Below are positions 43,471-51,640 of a stretch of DNA of 64,000 bases, one piece after another. The stretch comes from Massilimicrobiota sp. An134. Lineage in GTDB: Bacteria; Bacillota_I; Bacilli_A; Erysipelotrichales; Coprobacillaceae. The notes beneath the pieces are model-generated. The model worked only from the letters and a program-made list of their open reading frames with translations. It was not told the origin of the DNA and made no database searches. The DNA lies in the NCBI RefSeq assembly GCF_002160815.1, contig NZ_NFLH01000005.1, forward strand, positions 53,439-117,438. The letters are read 5' to 3'. Made by a program: the position numbers and the translations under genes. The first letter of the stretch is position 1, and each line of letters starts with the position of its first letter.

Positions 43471-44427
43471 ATGAAAAATAACATAACAATATTTGCTTTA
43501 TCATCTAATCAGGAATTAGCACATTCAATGGCTGATATTTTAGGGACAGAAGTTGGGAAAAGTAAAGTTCATCATTTTGCAGATGGTGAAATCTTAGTTG
43601 AAATTGAAGAATCAGTACGTGGAAAAGATGTCTTTATTGTACAATCAACATCAAATCCAGTGACTGAAAACTTAATGGAAATTTTGGTTTTAACTGATGC
43701 TTTAAAACGTGCATCAGCAAAAGAAATTACAGCAGTTATACCATATTTTGGTTATGCTAGACAAGATCGTAAGGCAAAGCCAAGACAACCAATTACATCA
43801 CGTTTAGTTGCTGACTTATTAACAGTAGCTGGGGTTGATAGAGTTGTGACAGTAGACTTACATGCACGTCAAATTCAGGGATTCTTTGATATTCCAGTTG
43901 ATGAAATGGAAGCTTTACCTCTTATTTGTAGATATATTAAAAATAAAAATATTGAAGATTTATGTGTTGTATCACCAGATCATGGAGGAGCAACGCGTGC
44001 TAGAAAAATGTCAGAAGCATTGGATTGTCCAATTGCAATTATTGACAAAAGACGTCCTAAACCAAACGTTGCTGAAGTTATGGGTATTATTGGGGATGTT
44101 GCAGGTAAAAACTGTGTCTTAATTGATGATATGATTGATACAGCTGGTACAATTGTGGCTGGAGCACAAGTCTTAAAAGAAAAAGGTGCTAAAGATGTTT
44201 ATATTGCTTGTACTCATGGTGTATTATCAGGACCAGCAGTAGATAGATTAAAAGATTGTGTCGCAAAAGAAGTTATTATTACAGATACAATTGCTATTCC
44301 AGAAGAAAAACGTTTTGATAAATTAGTACAAATCAGTGTAGCTGAATTATTAGCATATACAATTGAAAGTATTGAAAATGATTTACCTGTTAGTGATGTA
44401 TTCCAACATTTTGATTTTAAAGGATAA
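43471..44427 (+). CDS. prs: Ribose-phosphate pyrophosphokinase
   Basis: This 318-residue PRPP synthetase has YFGYARQDRK (about 92-101), TVDLHARQIQGFFDIPVD (about 128-145), PDHGGATRARKMSE, and the PRPP-binding loop LIDDMIDTAGTI (about 214-225). It supplies PRPP for nucleotides, His/Trp and NAD. It lies 18 nt after glmU, the usual Firmicute pairing, and ends at a terminator. Confidence 0.97.
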   Translation: MKNNITIFALSSNQELAHSMADILGTEVGKSKVHHFADGEILVEIEESVRGKDVFIVQSTSNPVTENLMEILVLTDALKRASAKEITAVIPYFGYARQDRKAKPRQPITSRLVADLLTVAGVDRVVTVDLHARQIQGFFDIPVDEMEALPLICRYIKNKNIEDLCVVSPDHGGATRARKMSEALDCPIAIIDKRRPKPNVAEVMGIIGDVAGKNCVLIDDMIDTAGTIVAGAQVLKEKGAKDVYIACTHGVLSGPAVDRLKDCVAKEVIITDTIAIPEEKRFDKLVQISVAELLAYTIESIENDLPVSDVFQHFDFKG

Positions 44428-44449
44428 GAGGCATAAGCCTCTTTTTTTG
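44426..44449 (+). terminator. Terminator of glmU-prs
   Basis: AGAGGC and GCCTCT arms around a 4-nt loop, followed by seven T, begin at the prs stop codon. Confidence 0.9.
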
Positions 44450-44503
44450 TTAAAAAGTGGAATTTAACAGAAATAAAAGATGTATTTATAAAGAATAATG
44501 GAC

Positions 44504-44532
44504 TTGTCAATCAAGAAAAAATGACGTATAAA
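44504..44532 (+). promoter_or_regulatory. Promoter of the double-HTH regulator gene
   Basis: TTGTCA (44504-44509) and TATAAA (44527-44532) are 17 nt apart, about 60 nt before the gene. Confidence 0.6.
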
Positions 44533-44546
44533 TGAATATAAGGAAG

Positions 44547-44568
44547 CGAACAGAAATAAAACTGTTCG
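44547..44568. promoter_or_regulatory. Inverted repeat in the leader of the regulator gene
   Basis: CGAACAG (44547-44553) and CTGTTCG (44562-44568) are perfect 7-bp arms around 8 nt, lying between the promoter and the ribosome site. It may be an operator for autoregulation or a leader hairpin. Confidence 0.5.
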
Positions 44569-44589
44569 TCGTAAGGGAGATGATTAAAG

Positions 44590-45777
44590 ATGGTGTATAT
44601 GACTGCAAAAGAAGCAGCTAAAAAATGGAATGTATCAATACGACTCATTCAAAGATATTGTTCAAATGGGCGTATTAAAGGAGCAAGAAAATCAGGAAAT
44701 GTTTGGGAAATTCCATGTCATGCAATAAAACCAACAGATCCAAGAAGAAAAGAAGAAGACAATGAAACTGATAAAAAACCATCTTTTCAAAATCTCATGC
44801 CACTCATGAATACGCCTTTTCAACCAGGGGAGTGTAAAAAAAGACTGAATAGTATGAAAGAAGGAGCTAGAAAAGATATTGCATATGCTGAATATTATTA
44901 TTTTCGTGGAAATCCTCAAATGGCAGCACAAATGGCTAAGCAATATTTGACTTGTTCAAATACAGAGTTACGTCTATCAGCTTGTCTGATTTATGCGTTT
45001 TCAAATTTGTCCATAGGACAAATTGAACAAGCCAAACAAGTGTTAGAAAAGATTAAAAGTACATTAAAAGAGGATAAAGAGAGAGCTCAACAAATCAAAG
45101 TCATTGATGCTTTTATTGCGATGGCAGCAGCAGTTCTTTTGCATTTACCACTTCCAGAAGATATACCATCCATGCAAGAATTTATACCGATTTTACCATT
45201 TGGATTAAGATCATTTGCACTATATGTGGAAGCACATTATCTTTATTTGCAAAAAAACTATGAAAAAAGTATCGGAATGATAGAAGCTGCACTAGCAATG
45301 GGAGCCAATCAATATCCAATCCCTGCTATTTATCTGCATTTGGCAGCTGTTATGGATTATATGAGCCTCAAGCAGTTAGAAAAAGCAGAAAACCATCTCT
45401 TGATTGCTTGGAAACTCGCACGCCCAGATGATTTGATTGAAGGATTCGGTGAACATCATGGACTTTTAGGGGGTATGCTAGAAGCCGTCATTAAGCCAAA
45501 ATGGCCAGAAGATTTTAAACGTATTATCTCTATTACCTATGAATTTTCTGCTGGGTGGAGAAAGATTCATAACCCTGTAACGGGTCATGAAGTAGCAGAT
45601 GATTTAAGTACCACTGAATTTGCAGTCGCAATGCTTGCTGCTAGAGGATGGACAAATTCAGAAATAGCTAAACATTTAAATATTTCAGCCAACACTGTTA
45701 AAACTCATATCTCACAGGCTATAAAAAAGCTACATGTAGAAAACAGAAAAGATCTAAAACAATATATGCTTAAATAA
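44590..45777 (+). CDS. Regulator with an N-terminal excisionase-like HTH and a C-terminal LuxR HTH
   Basis: This 395-residue protein has two DNA-binding domains. The first 45 residues (YMTAKEAAKKWNVSIRLIQR, then GNVWEIP) form a MerR/excisionase-type helix-turn-helix. Residues about 95-320 are helical, TPR-like repeats (YYYFRGNPQMAAQMAKQYL and similar). The last 65 residues (LAARGWTNSEIAKHLNISAN, then TVKTHISQAIKKL) are a LuxR/GerE HTH. There is no receiver or kinase domain. The downstream gene, on the same strand, encodes the large surface protein and could be a target. Such proteins occur in gut Firmicutes and Actinobacteria but their signals are unknown. Confidence 0.85.
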   Translation: MVYMTAKEAAKKWNVSIRLIQRYCSNGRIKGARKSGNVWEIPCHAIKPTDPRRKEEDNETDKKPSFQNLMPLMNTPFQPGECKKRLNSMKEGARKDIAYAEYYYFRGNPQMAAQMAKQYLTCSNTELRLSACLIYAFSNLSIGQIEQAKQVLEKIKSTLKEDKERAQQIKVIDAFIAMAAAVLLHLPLPEDIPSMQEFIPILPFGLRSFALYVEAHYLYLQKNYEKSIGMIEAALAMGANQYPIPAIYLHLAAVMDYMSLKQLEKAENHLLIAWKLARPDDLIEGFGEHHGLLGGMLEAVIKPKWPEDFKRIISITYEFSAGWRKIHNPVTGHEVADDLSTTEFAVAMLAARGWTNSEIAKHLNISANTVKTHISQAIKKLHVENRKDLKQYMLK

Positions 45778-45778
45778 A

Positions 45779-45831
45779 AATGCTCACCTATATTCAGGTG
45801 AGCATTACCCGTTTTAGCCCTATAAACGGGT
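45779..45831 (+). terminator. Two adjacent hairpins after the regulator gene
   Basis: AATGCTCACCT pairs with AGGTGAGCATT (45779-45806), then ACCCGTTT pairs with AAACGGGT (45807-45831). Neither is followed by a T run on the plus strand, though the first has one on the minus strand. They may end the regulator mRNA or mark a regulatory leader or the edge of an inserted segment. Confidence 0.45.
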
Positions 45832-45982
45832 GATAGATATATCTTATCTATTTTTGTATAATAAAAGTATAAGATATACATAAAATATTTCCTAACTAAC
45901 ACAAATAATAAAAACATAATTCATAGTGTTTAGTATCATTTTTATAATTGCAAAATCATCAATAAAACAAGGAGGAAACAAG

Positions 45983-48115
45983 ATGAAAAAAAGAATTTTA
46001 AGCCTGTGCATGATCTTGGTCCTGTGCTTAAGCTTGCTGCCCGCCACAGCGCTGGCGGCCGCGCCAGACGGACAGGTGCTTTATGTAGGTGGTGTGCAAA
46101 TCTCTTCTACCGGCTACTGGACAACAGACAGCGAAGGGAATGTCACCGCATACACAGGCGAAGGCACACCGTCGGACAACTATATCCATTATGACGCAGA
46201 CACCAATACTCTGACCCTGCACAACGCCACGATTAAAGAGGAAGTACCCTATAATACCAGCACTTATGTCGCTGGCGCTGCCATTGGCGTGCACAATCAG
46301 AACGGCGCTGCGGAGTTGACAATCACATTGGAGGGCACCAATACAATCGCAGAGGTCGGCAAGGGGATCTATGTGTTGGCCAATTCTACTGGCGGCGCCA
46401 CCCTGACCATCACGGGCGACGGCAGTCTGGATGCCAGCGCCAGTCAGACTGGCATCTGGGTTCAGAGCAACAACGGCAATGGCACTTTGTTTATCCAGAA
46501 CGCCAAGGTTGAAACAACGGGGACCAATACCGCCGGCTATGGTGTTAATGTGCAATCCAGCAATAGTTCGACCGCCGCTCTGACTGTGGATGGCGGCAGC
46601 CTGACTGCCAGCGGGTCTCCAGGGATTCTATATGATTCTATCGGCAGTGGTACCGTTCCTAAAACTACGGCCTTAACCATCAGCGACAGCGCCATCGTGG
46701 ACGCAAGAGGGGGTGGGATCGGTGCCGGAAGTACTACAAATCTCCAGCCAGTGCTCCCTTCCGGTGACGGCACCGTCTTTGACGGTAAAGAAGGTATTGT
46801 GTACGGCGATGTGACCTTGCAGGAAGATTTGATTATTGGTGATGGTGAGAGTCTAAAGTTAGCTGATAATAATGCGAGGTTGGACGCAAATAACCATAAT
46901 GTAATCGTGGACGGCGGCACGGTAGATGATAGTATCAAGAACAGTTTGGGCGACAGTGTGAAGTATACGCCAACGATAATAACTACAAGTCTGTCAAATG
47001 GTATTGTAGGGCAACCTTATAGTGTTACTCTCAGTGCTACTGGGACTGATTCGATTACTTGGAGTCTTGCTAATGGTAGTAAGTTACCAAATGGTTTGAC
47101 ATTGAATGAAAATACTGGTGAGATATCAGGAACACCTATTGCAGAAGGTACAAGTACATTTACCATAACAGCAACCAATCATTGGGGTAGTGATGATAAA
47201 GAATTGAGCTTGACTATTGGTAAAATAGCTGTTATTGGAGTATCATTGGATAAGAAAACTTTGAATCTTACTGAAGGCAAAAATGAAACTCTTATCGCCA
47301 CAGTGAAACCAGATAATGCTACCAATAAAAATGTGATATGGGAAAGTAGTGATTCAAATGTTGTTACAGTAGATAAGAGTGGAAATGTGACTGCTAAGAA
47401 GGCAGGCAAGGCTACAATTACGGTTAAAACGGAAGATGGTAACTTTATGGATACTTGTGAAGTAACAGTGATGCATGGCAATATGACTTATACTGCAGCA
47501 AATGCTCCTACTTGCACAGCAGATGGAAATACAGAATATTGGACTTGTGAAAGTTGTGGTCAGTATTTTAGTGATGTCAATGGGACAACAGAGATACAAT
47601 TAGAGGATACTGTGGTTACTGCATTAGGACATTCTTATAAAGAAGTCAAATGGAACTGGATGGATAATGAAAACTGTACAGCAACCTTGATTTGTACAAA
47701 TGATAAATCTCATAGTATAACAGCAAAAGCAGTTGTTTCTTCTATCGTAAAAGTACCAGCAACATGCACAAATATGGGAGTCACACAGTACAAGGCAACA
47801 GTAGTGTTTGATGGTCAAACTTATACGAATATTAAAGAAGTTACAGATCAAAATATGCTTGCTCATCATTATAGTGATGGTCGTTGTGTAATGTGTGGAG
47901 CTGAAGATCCAAATTATCAAAGGACCACAAAACCAATTGATGATAATATGCAATCTGATGATAAAGATAGTCAGACAACGACGACTGTCAATAATGATAC
48001 CATAAAGTCAGTAAAGACAGGAGATATGACTTATTTAACAGGATGGTTTTTCTTATTAAGTGTTTCAGCATTTATAGGTGCAATTGTATTTTATAAGAAA
48101 AAGAAAACTGAATAG
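45983..48115 (+). CDS. Large wall-anchored surface protein with mosaic base composition
   Basis: This 710-residue protein starts at ATG 45983, 6 nt after AAGGAGGAA. It has a signal peptide (about 1-26, ending ALAAA). A repetitive Thr/Asn/Gly-rich beta-helix-like region (about 27-320) follows, then a putative-Ig domain (VGQPYSVTLSATGTDSITWS, about 340-420) and a Big_2 domain (IGVSLDKKTLNLTEGKNETL, about 425-500). Next come paired-Cys modules (CTADGNTEYWTCESCGQYF, about 510-530; CVMCGAED). The end is SVKTGDMTYLTGWFF, a hydrophobic helix and KKKKTE, a TGD-type sortase signal. From about 46000 to 46830 the DNA is GC-rich, far above the rest of the gene and window, which suggests a recombinant 5' end. 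The ligand is unknown; an adhesin role is likely. Confidence 0.88.
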   Translation: MKKRILSLCMILVLCLSLLPATALAAAPDGQVLYVGGVQISSTGYWTTDSEGNVTAYTGEGTPSDNYIHYDADTNTLTLHNATIKEEVPYNTSTYVAGAAIGVHNQNGAAELTITLEGTNTIAEVGKGIYVLANSTGGATLTITGDGSLDASASQTGIWVQSNNGNGTLFIQNAKVETTGTNTAGYGVNVQSSNSSTAALTVDGGSLTASGSPGILYDSIGSGTVPKTTALTISDSAIVDARGGGIGAGSTTNLQPVLPSGDGTVFDGKEGIVYGDVTLQEDLIIGDGESLKLADNNARLDANNHNVIVDGGTVDDSIKNSLGDSVKYTPTIITTSLSNGIVGQPYSVTLSATGTDSITWSLANGSKLPNGLTLNENTGEISGTPIAEGTSTFTITATNHWGSDDKELSLTIGKIAVIGVSLDKKTLNLTEGKNETLIATVKPDNATNKNVIWESSDSNVVTVDKSGNVTAKKAGKATITVKTEDGNFMDTCEVTVMHGNMTYTAANAPTCTADGNTEYWTCESCGQYFSDVNGTTEIQLEDTVVTALGHSYKEVKWNWMDNENCTATLICTNDKSHSITAKAVVSSIVKVPATCTNMGVTQYKATVVFDGQTYTNIKEVTDQNMLAHHYSDGRCVMCGAEDPNYQRTTKPIDDNMQSDDKDSQTTTTVNNDTIKSVKTGDMTYLTGWFFLLSVSAFIGAIVFYKKKKTE

Positions 48116-48161
48116 ATATTTTTAATAGAAGTGAATCATTTGCCAGTTATAGTATTGGTAA

Positions 48162-48207
48162 GAAGCAGTCTTATATCATCATCAAAATCAAGACTGCTTT
48201 TTTTGTT
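48162..48207 (+). terminator. Terminator of the surface protein gene
   Basis: AAGCAGTCTT (48163-48172) pairs with AAGACTGCTT (48190-48199) and is followed by a T run. The 375-bp gap from 48116 to 48490 otherwise holds only the tatD promoter; about 48210-48440 shows nothing recognisable. Confidence 0.88.
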
Positions 48208-48444
48208 TTTTTAATAGATGTTGTATGATAATGAAAATATGATTAAATGATTGAGAAATAGACATACTATAAATATGATGTCTGTGATTTTAACGTTTTT
48301 TGACATGATAAGAGCATAATTGATAACTTGGAATATTTCAAAAGTAAAGTTTTATCTATTTGTTATATTAACAAATGAGGATACTTTAAAATAAGAAAAA
48401 TGTCGATAAAATGGGAATAATTGTATATTTGTGTTTTTAGAAAT

Positions 48445-48473
48445 TTGACAAAGCTTTAAATATTTGTTATTAT
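48445..48473 (+). promoter_or_regulatory. Promoter of tatD-yabE
   Basis: TTGACA (48445-48450) and TATTAT (48468-48473) are 17 nt apart. The predicted start point would leave a leader of only about 10 nt before the tatD ATG at 48491. Confidence 0.75.
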
Positions 48474-48490
48474 GCCTCAGGGTGATGGAG

Positions 48491-49249
48491 ATGTATTTCA
48501 ATACACATACACATTTAAATAGTGAACAATTGTATCCTGATAGAGATCAATTTATTCAAAATGCTTTAGATCATCAAGTCGAAAATATGGTTGTTGTAGG
48601 ATATGATTTAGAGTCATCAAAGAAGGCTGTTGAGATAGCTCATGAGTATTCATTTATTTATGCAGCAGTCGGAATAAGTCCTAATGATTGTAAGGATACA
48701 ACTGATGAAGATTTAAATGAAATTGAAAAATTGCTTCAAGACCCATGTGTAGTGGCTTTAGGAGAAATAGGTTTAGATTATTATTGGGAAGAAGTCCCTC
48801 ATGAAAAGCAAAAAGATATTTTTGTAAAGCAAATTGAAATTGCTAAAAAATATCAAAAGCCCATTGTGATTCATGCTAGAGATGCCTATGAAGATACTTA
48901 CAATATCTTAAAACAAACTGCACATTATGGCATTATGCATTGTTATAGTGGATCGGCTGAAATGGCAAAACGATATGTTGATATAGGTTTTGAAATATCG
49001 TTAGCTGGACCCGTGACATTTAAGAATGCAAAAGTCCCTAAGGAAGTTGCGAAATCAATTGATATAAATCATTTGATGATTGAAACGGACTGCCCTTATT
49101 TAACACCTCACCCATTTCGAGGAAAGTTGAATGAGCCAGCAAATGTTGTGTATATTGCCCAGGAAATAGCAAAGCTAAAGAACATGGAGATAGAAGACGT
49201 TGCTAGAATCACAACATTTAATGCCAAAAAAATGTTTGGGATTAAATAA
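48491..49249 (+). CDS. tatD: TatD-family metal-dependent deoxyribonuclease
   Basis: This 252-residue TIM-barrel hydrolase has FNTHTHLN (metal His, about 3-10), VALGEIGLDYYW (catalytic Glu, about 87-98), PIVIHARDAYEDT, MHCYSGSAEM and IETDCPYLTPHPFRGK (about 198-213). ATG 48491 gives the family-typical MYFNTHTHLN start. YabD/TatD enzymes are 3'-exonucleases for damaged DNA. It is followed by a yabE-like gene, as in Bacillus. Confidence 0.93.
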   Translation: MYFNTHTHLNSEQLYPDRDQFIQNALDHQVENMVVVGYDLESSKKAVEIAHEYSFIYAAVGISPNDCKDTTDEDLNEIEKLLQDPCVVALGEIGLDYYWEEVPHEKQKDIFVKQIEIAKKYQKPIVIHARDAYEDTYNILKQTAHYGIMHCYSGSAEMAKRYVDIGFEISLAGPVTFKNAKVPKEVAKSIDINHLMIETDCPYLTPHPFRGKLNEPANVVYIAQEIAKLKNMEIEDVARITTFNAKKMFGIK

Positions 49250-49261
49250 GGAGGATATTTT

Positions 49262-50200
49262 ATGTTAAACAAAGCTAAAGAGGCGATTGTCTCGGCTGAT
49301 AGCCGAACAAAAGGAATTTTAGCAATGGCGGTTGTATACGTTGTTATTATGTTAGCAACTGTATCATCTGGAGCCGTCAATCAGATTACGAATTTTATTC
49401 CAACTGTAGACATTACATTAAAAGATGGATTGCAGGAAGAAAAGGATTATTTGGTCAAGCAGGATACAGTATCAAATGTCTTAAATGAATTGAATGTTGA
49501 GTTAGATACAAAAGATACTTTAAATAAAGATAAAGAAGAGATTGTTCAACAAGATGATTATATTGAAATCACAAGAGTTGAAACAAAAACAGTAGAAAAA
49601 ATAGAGAAAATACCATACTCAACAAAAACAAAAGGTAGTGGAAGCTGGACAAAAACAGTTGTTCAAGAAGGAAAAGATGGAAAAGCAAAAAGAACTTATC
49701 TTTTCACTTATGCCAATGGAAAAGAAACAAATAAACAAATGATTAAAGAAGAAATTATTGAAAAGCCAGTGGATAAAATTATTCAATATGGTGGTATCCT
49801 TGAAGGAACAACATTTACTGGTCGTTTAACTCTATATGGTGGAGATTGTACAGGATGTGGAGGTACTTCGTCATCAGGGGTTAAGCTATCACCTACAAGT
49901 GGTGTCAATAATACAAATTCGCCATATTTATATTATAATGGAAAGAAATATTATTGTTTAGCGGCAGATCGTTCTATTCCATTTGGAACTGTGATTAAAA
50001 TTTCAAATCATAATTTGAATACAGAAGGAACTATTTATGGAATTGTTGTGGATCGTGGTGGAGCTATTAAGGGAAATAAAATAGATATTTTTAATGGTAG
50101 TGAAGGTTCTGGAAATAAATATTTTGGTGGAGGAACTTCATATAATACCAAATTTGAAGTTGTTTCTCTTGGTAGTGGAAATGCTAATTTTTGGAGATAG
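49262..50200 (+). CDS. yabE: YabE-like cell-wall protein (DUF348, G5 and 3D domains)
   Basis: This 312-residue exported protein has a single N-terminal membrane helix (GILAMAVVYVVIMLATVSSG, about 18-37) and a ubiquitin-like DUF348 repeat (VDITLKDGLQEEKDYLVKQD). A G5-like region follows (IEITRVETKTVEKIEKIPYS, about 97-116), and the C-terminal 3D domain has AADRSIPFGTVIKIS and GIVVDRGGAIKGNKIDIF with the three Asp residues. The 3D fold is shared with lytic transglycosylases and resuscitation factors, so it probably cuts or remodels peptidoglycan. Unlike most YabE proteins it has only one DUF348 unit and a Gly/Cys-rich linker (GGDCTGCGG). Confidence 0.88.
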   Translation: MLNKAKEAIVSADSRTKGILAMAVVYVVIMLATVSSGAVNQITNFIPTVDITLKDGLQEEKDYLVKQDTVSNVLNELNVELDTKDTLNKDKEEIVQQDDYIEITRVETKTVEKIEKIPYSTKTKGSGSWTKTVVQEGKDGKAKRTYLFTYANGKETNKQMIKEEIIEKPVDKIIQYGGILEGTTFTGRLTLYGGDCTGCGGTSSSGVKLSPTSGVNNTNSPYLYYNGKKYYCLAADRSIPFGTVIKISNHNLNTEGTIYGIVVDRGGAIKGNKIDIFNGSEGSGNKYFGGGTSYNTKFEVVSLGSGNANFWR

Positions 50201-50222
50201 GAATGAAACTATCTCTTTTTTT
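50193..50222 (+). terminator. Terminator of tatD-yabE
   Basis: GAGATAG (50194-50200, overlapping the stop) and CTATCTC (50209-50215) form a stem followed by seven T. Confidence 0.8.
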
Positions 50223-50239
50223 ATTTTATGATGACTGTG

Positions 50240-50268
50240 TTGACAAAAAAATATGTAAGTGTTAATAT
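50240..50268 (+). promoter_or_regulatory. Promoter of the aldo/keto reductase-PTS operon
   Basis: TTGACA (50240-50245) and TAATAT (50263-50268) are 17 nt apart. A 9-bp-arm palindrome lies directly over the expected start point. Confidence 0.7.
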
Positions 50269-50290
50269 AATGATGACATGACATCATTAT
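50267..50290. promoter_or_regulatory. Operator palindrome with TGACATGACA core
   Basis: ATAATGATG (50267-50275) and CATCATTAT (50282-50290) are perfect arms around 6 nt. The core TGACATGACA (50274-50283) recurs with one change at 51597-51606 downstream of a second promoter in the same locus. The likely binder is the GntR/UTRA protein encoded at 59.5 kb. Confidence 0.68.
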
Positions 50291-50308
50291 AACAAAAGGA
50301 GGGAGATA

Positions 50309-51148
50309 ATGGATTTAAAATTAAATAATGGTGTAAATATACCTTGCATTGGTTTTGGAACATGGAAAATGAATGATTATGAAATTGCTGTTGAATCAGT
50401 AAAATCTGCTATTTTATGTGGATATAGACATATTGATACAGCAAGTATCTATGGTAATGAAGATGCTGTTGGTGAAGCTATAAAACAAAGTCATATAGCC
50501 AGAGATAAACTATTTATAACAACGAAATTGTGGAATACAGCGTGTTCTTATGAAGAAGCTATAGAGGCCTTTAACAAAAGTTTAGAGAAATTAAAACTTG
50601 ATTATGTTGATTTGTATTTAATCCATTGGCCAGCCCCTAAAGATTGTAGATCGTTTTATCAAAAAAGAAATATCGAAATTTATCGTGCAATGGAAAAATT
50701 GTATAAAGATGGAAAGATAAAAGCTATTGGGGTAAGTAATTTTTTGAAGCATCATTTAGAGGAGTTAAGCAGTCAAATAGAAATTCCAATTATGGTCAAT
50801 CAAATAGAATTCCATCCTTATTATTATGATGAAGAGACGATAGCATATTGTCAAAAACACAACATTGTTTTAGAGGCGTATAGTCCATTGGGAAGAGGTC
50901 AAGTGTTAAATGATCCTATCATCAAAAGAATAGCAAACAAATATAATAAGACACCAGCACAAATTTGTATTCGTTATGCCATAGATAATGAAATTATTCC
51001 TTTACCAAAATCTATAACTATTGAAAGAATAAAAAGTAATCATGAAGTTTTTGATTTTCAATTAACAGCCAAGGATATTCAAGAAATAAAAAATCTTAGT
51101 CATGATCATGGAAAGATTGGTTCTCATCCAGATATGGCAGATTTTTAA
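50309..51148 (+). CDS. Aldo/keto reductase
   Basis: This 279-residue NADPH-dependent reductase has GFGTWKMND (about 12-20), GYRHIDTASIYGNEDAVGEA (catalytic Asp/Tyr, about 39-58), KLWNTACS (catalytic Lys), YLIHWPAP (catalytic His) and LPKSITIERIKSN for the cofactor phosphate. The length is standard. It begins the sugar locus under a regulated promoter and is followed after 11 nt by the PTS IIA gene, so it may reduce a keto or aldehyde intermediate of the sugar taken up. Confidence 0.92.
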   Translation: MDLKLNNGVNIPCIGFGTWKMNDYEIAVESVKSAILCGYRHIDTASIYGNEDAVGEAIKQSHIARDKLFITTKLWNTACSYEEAIEAFNKSLEKLKLDYVDLYLIHWPAPKDCRSFYQKRNIEIYRAMEKLYKDGKIKAIGVSNFLKHHLEELSSQIEIPIMVNQIEFHPYYYDEETIAYCQKHNIVLEAYSPLGRGQVLNDPIIKRIANKYNKTPAQICIRYAIDNEIIPLPKSITIERIKSNHEVFDFQLTAKDIQEIKNLSHDHGKIGSHPDMADF

Positions 51149-51159
51149 AGGAGGAAAAC

Positions 51160-51552
51160 ATGAAAGCTATTTTATTAGTGACACACTCTACTATGTGTGA
51201 AGGAGTAAAAGCAAGTTGCGAAATGATTATAGGACAAAAGGAAAATTTATATACATGCTCTTTAACAGAAGAAGGAGTGGATAATTTTAGAGTTCATTTA
51301 GCAGCAATTATAGAAAAATTAGAAAAAGAATATAAAGAAGTTATTATTGTAACTGACATCCCAAATGCTACGCCATATAATGAATGTTACAGATATATAT
51401 TAAGTCATAAAGACTCTCATTTATGTCTGATTTCTGGCATGAATCTCGCGATGGTCATAGAGTTAGGAATGATGAGTTCTTTGGATATGGAAATGAAACA
51501 ATTAGTTGATCAAGTAATAGAAACAGGAAAAATTTCTATTTGTAGTTTATAG
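51160..51552 (+). CDS. PTS EIIA component, mannose family
   Basis: This 130-residue cytoplasmic protein accepts phosphate from HPr on His9 within LLVTHSTMCEGVKA, the mannose-family IIA site, and passes it to IIB. Other family segments are VIIVTDIPNATPYNE (about 62-76) and LISGMNLAMVIE (about 89-100). It is a single-domain IIA rather than the fused IIAB of ManX. GGAGG stands before ATG 51160. Confidence 0.9.
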   Translation: MKAILLVTHSTMCEGVKASCEMIIGQKENLYTCSLTEEGVDNFRVHLAAIIEKLEKEYKEVIIVTDIPNATPYNECYRYILSHKDSHLCLISGMNLAMVIELGMMSSLDMEMKQLVDQVIETGKISICSL

Positions 51553-51554
51553 CA

Positions 51555-51583
51555 TTGCATTTTTATTAAAGTAATGCTATTAT
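51555..51583 (+). promoter_or_regulatory. Internal promoter before the IIB-IIC-IID genes
   Basis: TTGCAT (51555-51560) and TATTAT (51578-51583) are 17 nt apart, inside an imperfect AGCATT/AATGCT hairpin that could also weaken read-through from the IIA gene. Confidence 0.55.
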
Positions 51584-51596
51584 ATTAATGTAAAGA

Positions 51597-51606
51597 TGTC
51601 ATGACA
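51597..51606. promoter_or_regulatory. Second operator, TGTCATGACA
   Basis: A perfect 10-bp palindrome lying 13 nt after the -10 box. It matches the core of the operator at 50274-50283 in nine of ten positions, so both promoters are probably under one repressor. Confidence 0.65.
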
Positions 51607-51640
51607 ACACGATAACATAACAAAGAGAGGCGAGGGAATT

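Noticed and set aside
45807..45831. Hairpin resembling a tRNA arm
   Set aside because: It is a single stem with no cloverleaf, anticodon arm or CCA, so it is only an inverted repeat.
46055..46062. A GCGGCCGC (NotI) site suggesting a cloning scar at the mosaic edge
   Set aside because: It falls inside the Ala-rich signal-peptide end (ALAAAP) and the GC-rich block continues for 800 bp with normal coding, so chance is enough.
46028..46938. Long open frames on the minus strand opposite the surface protein
   Set aside because: They arise from the low stop-codon frequency of the GC-rich block, have no ribosome site, and overlap a plus-strand gene with signal peptide, domains and anchor.
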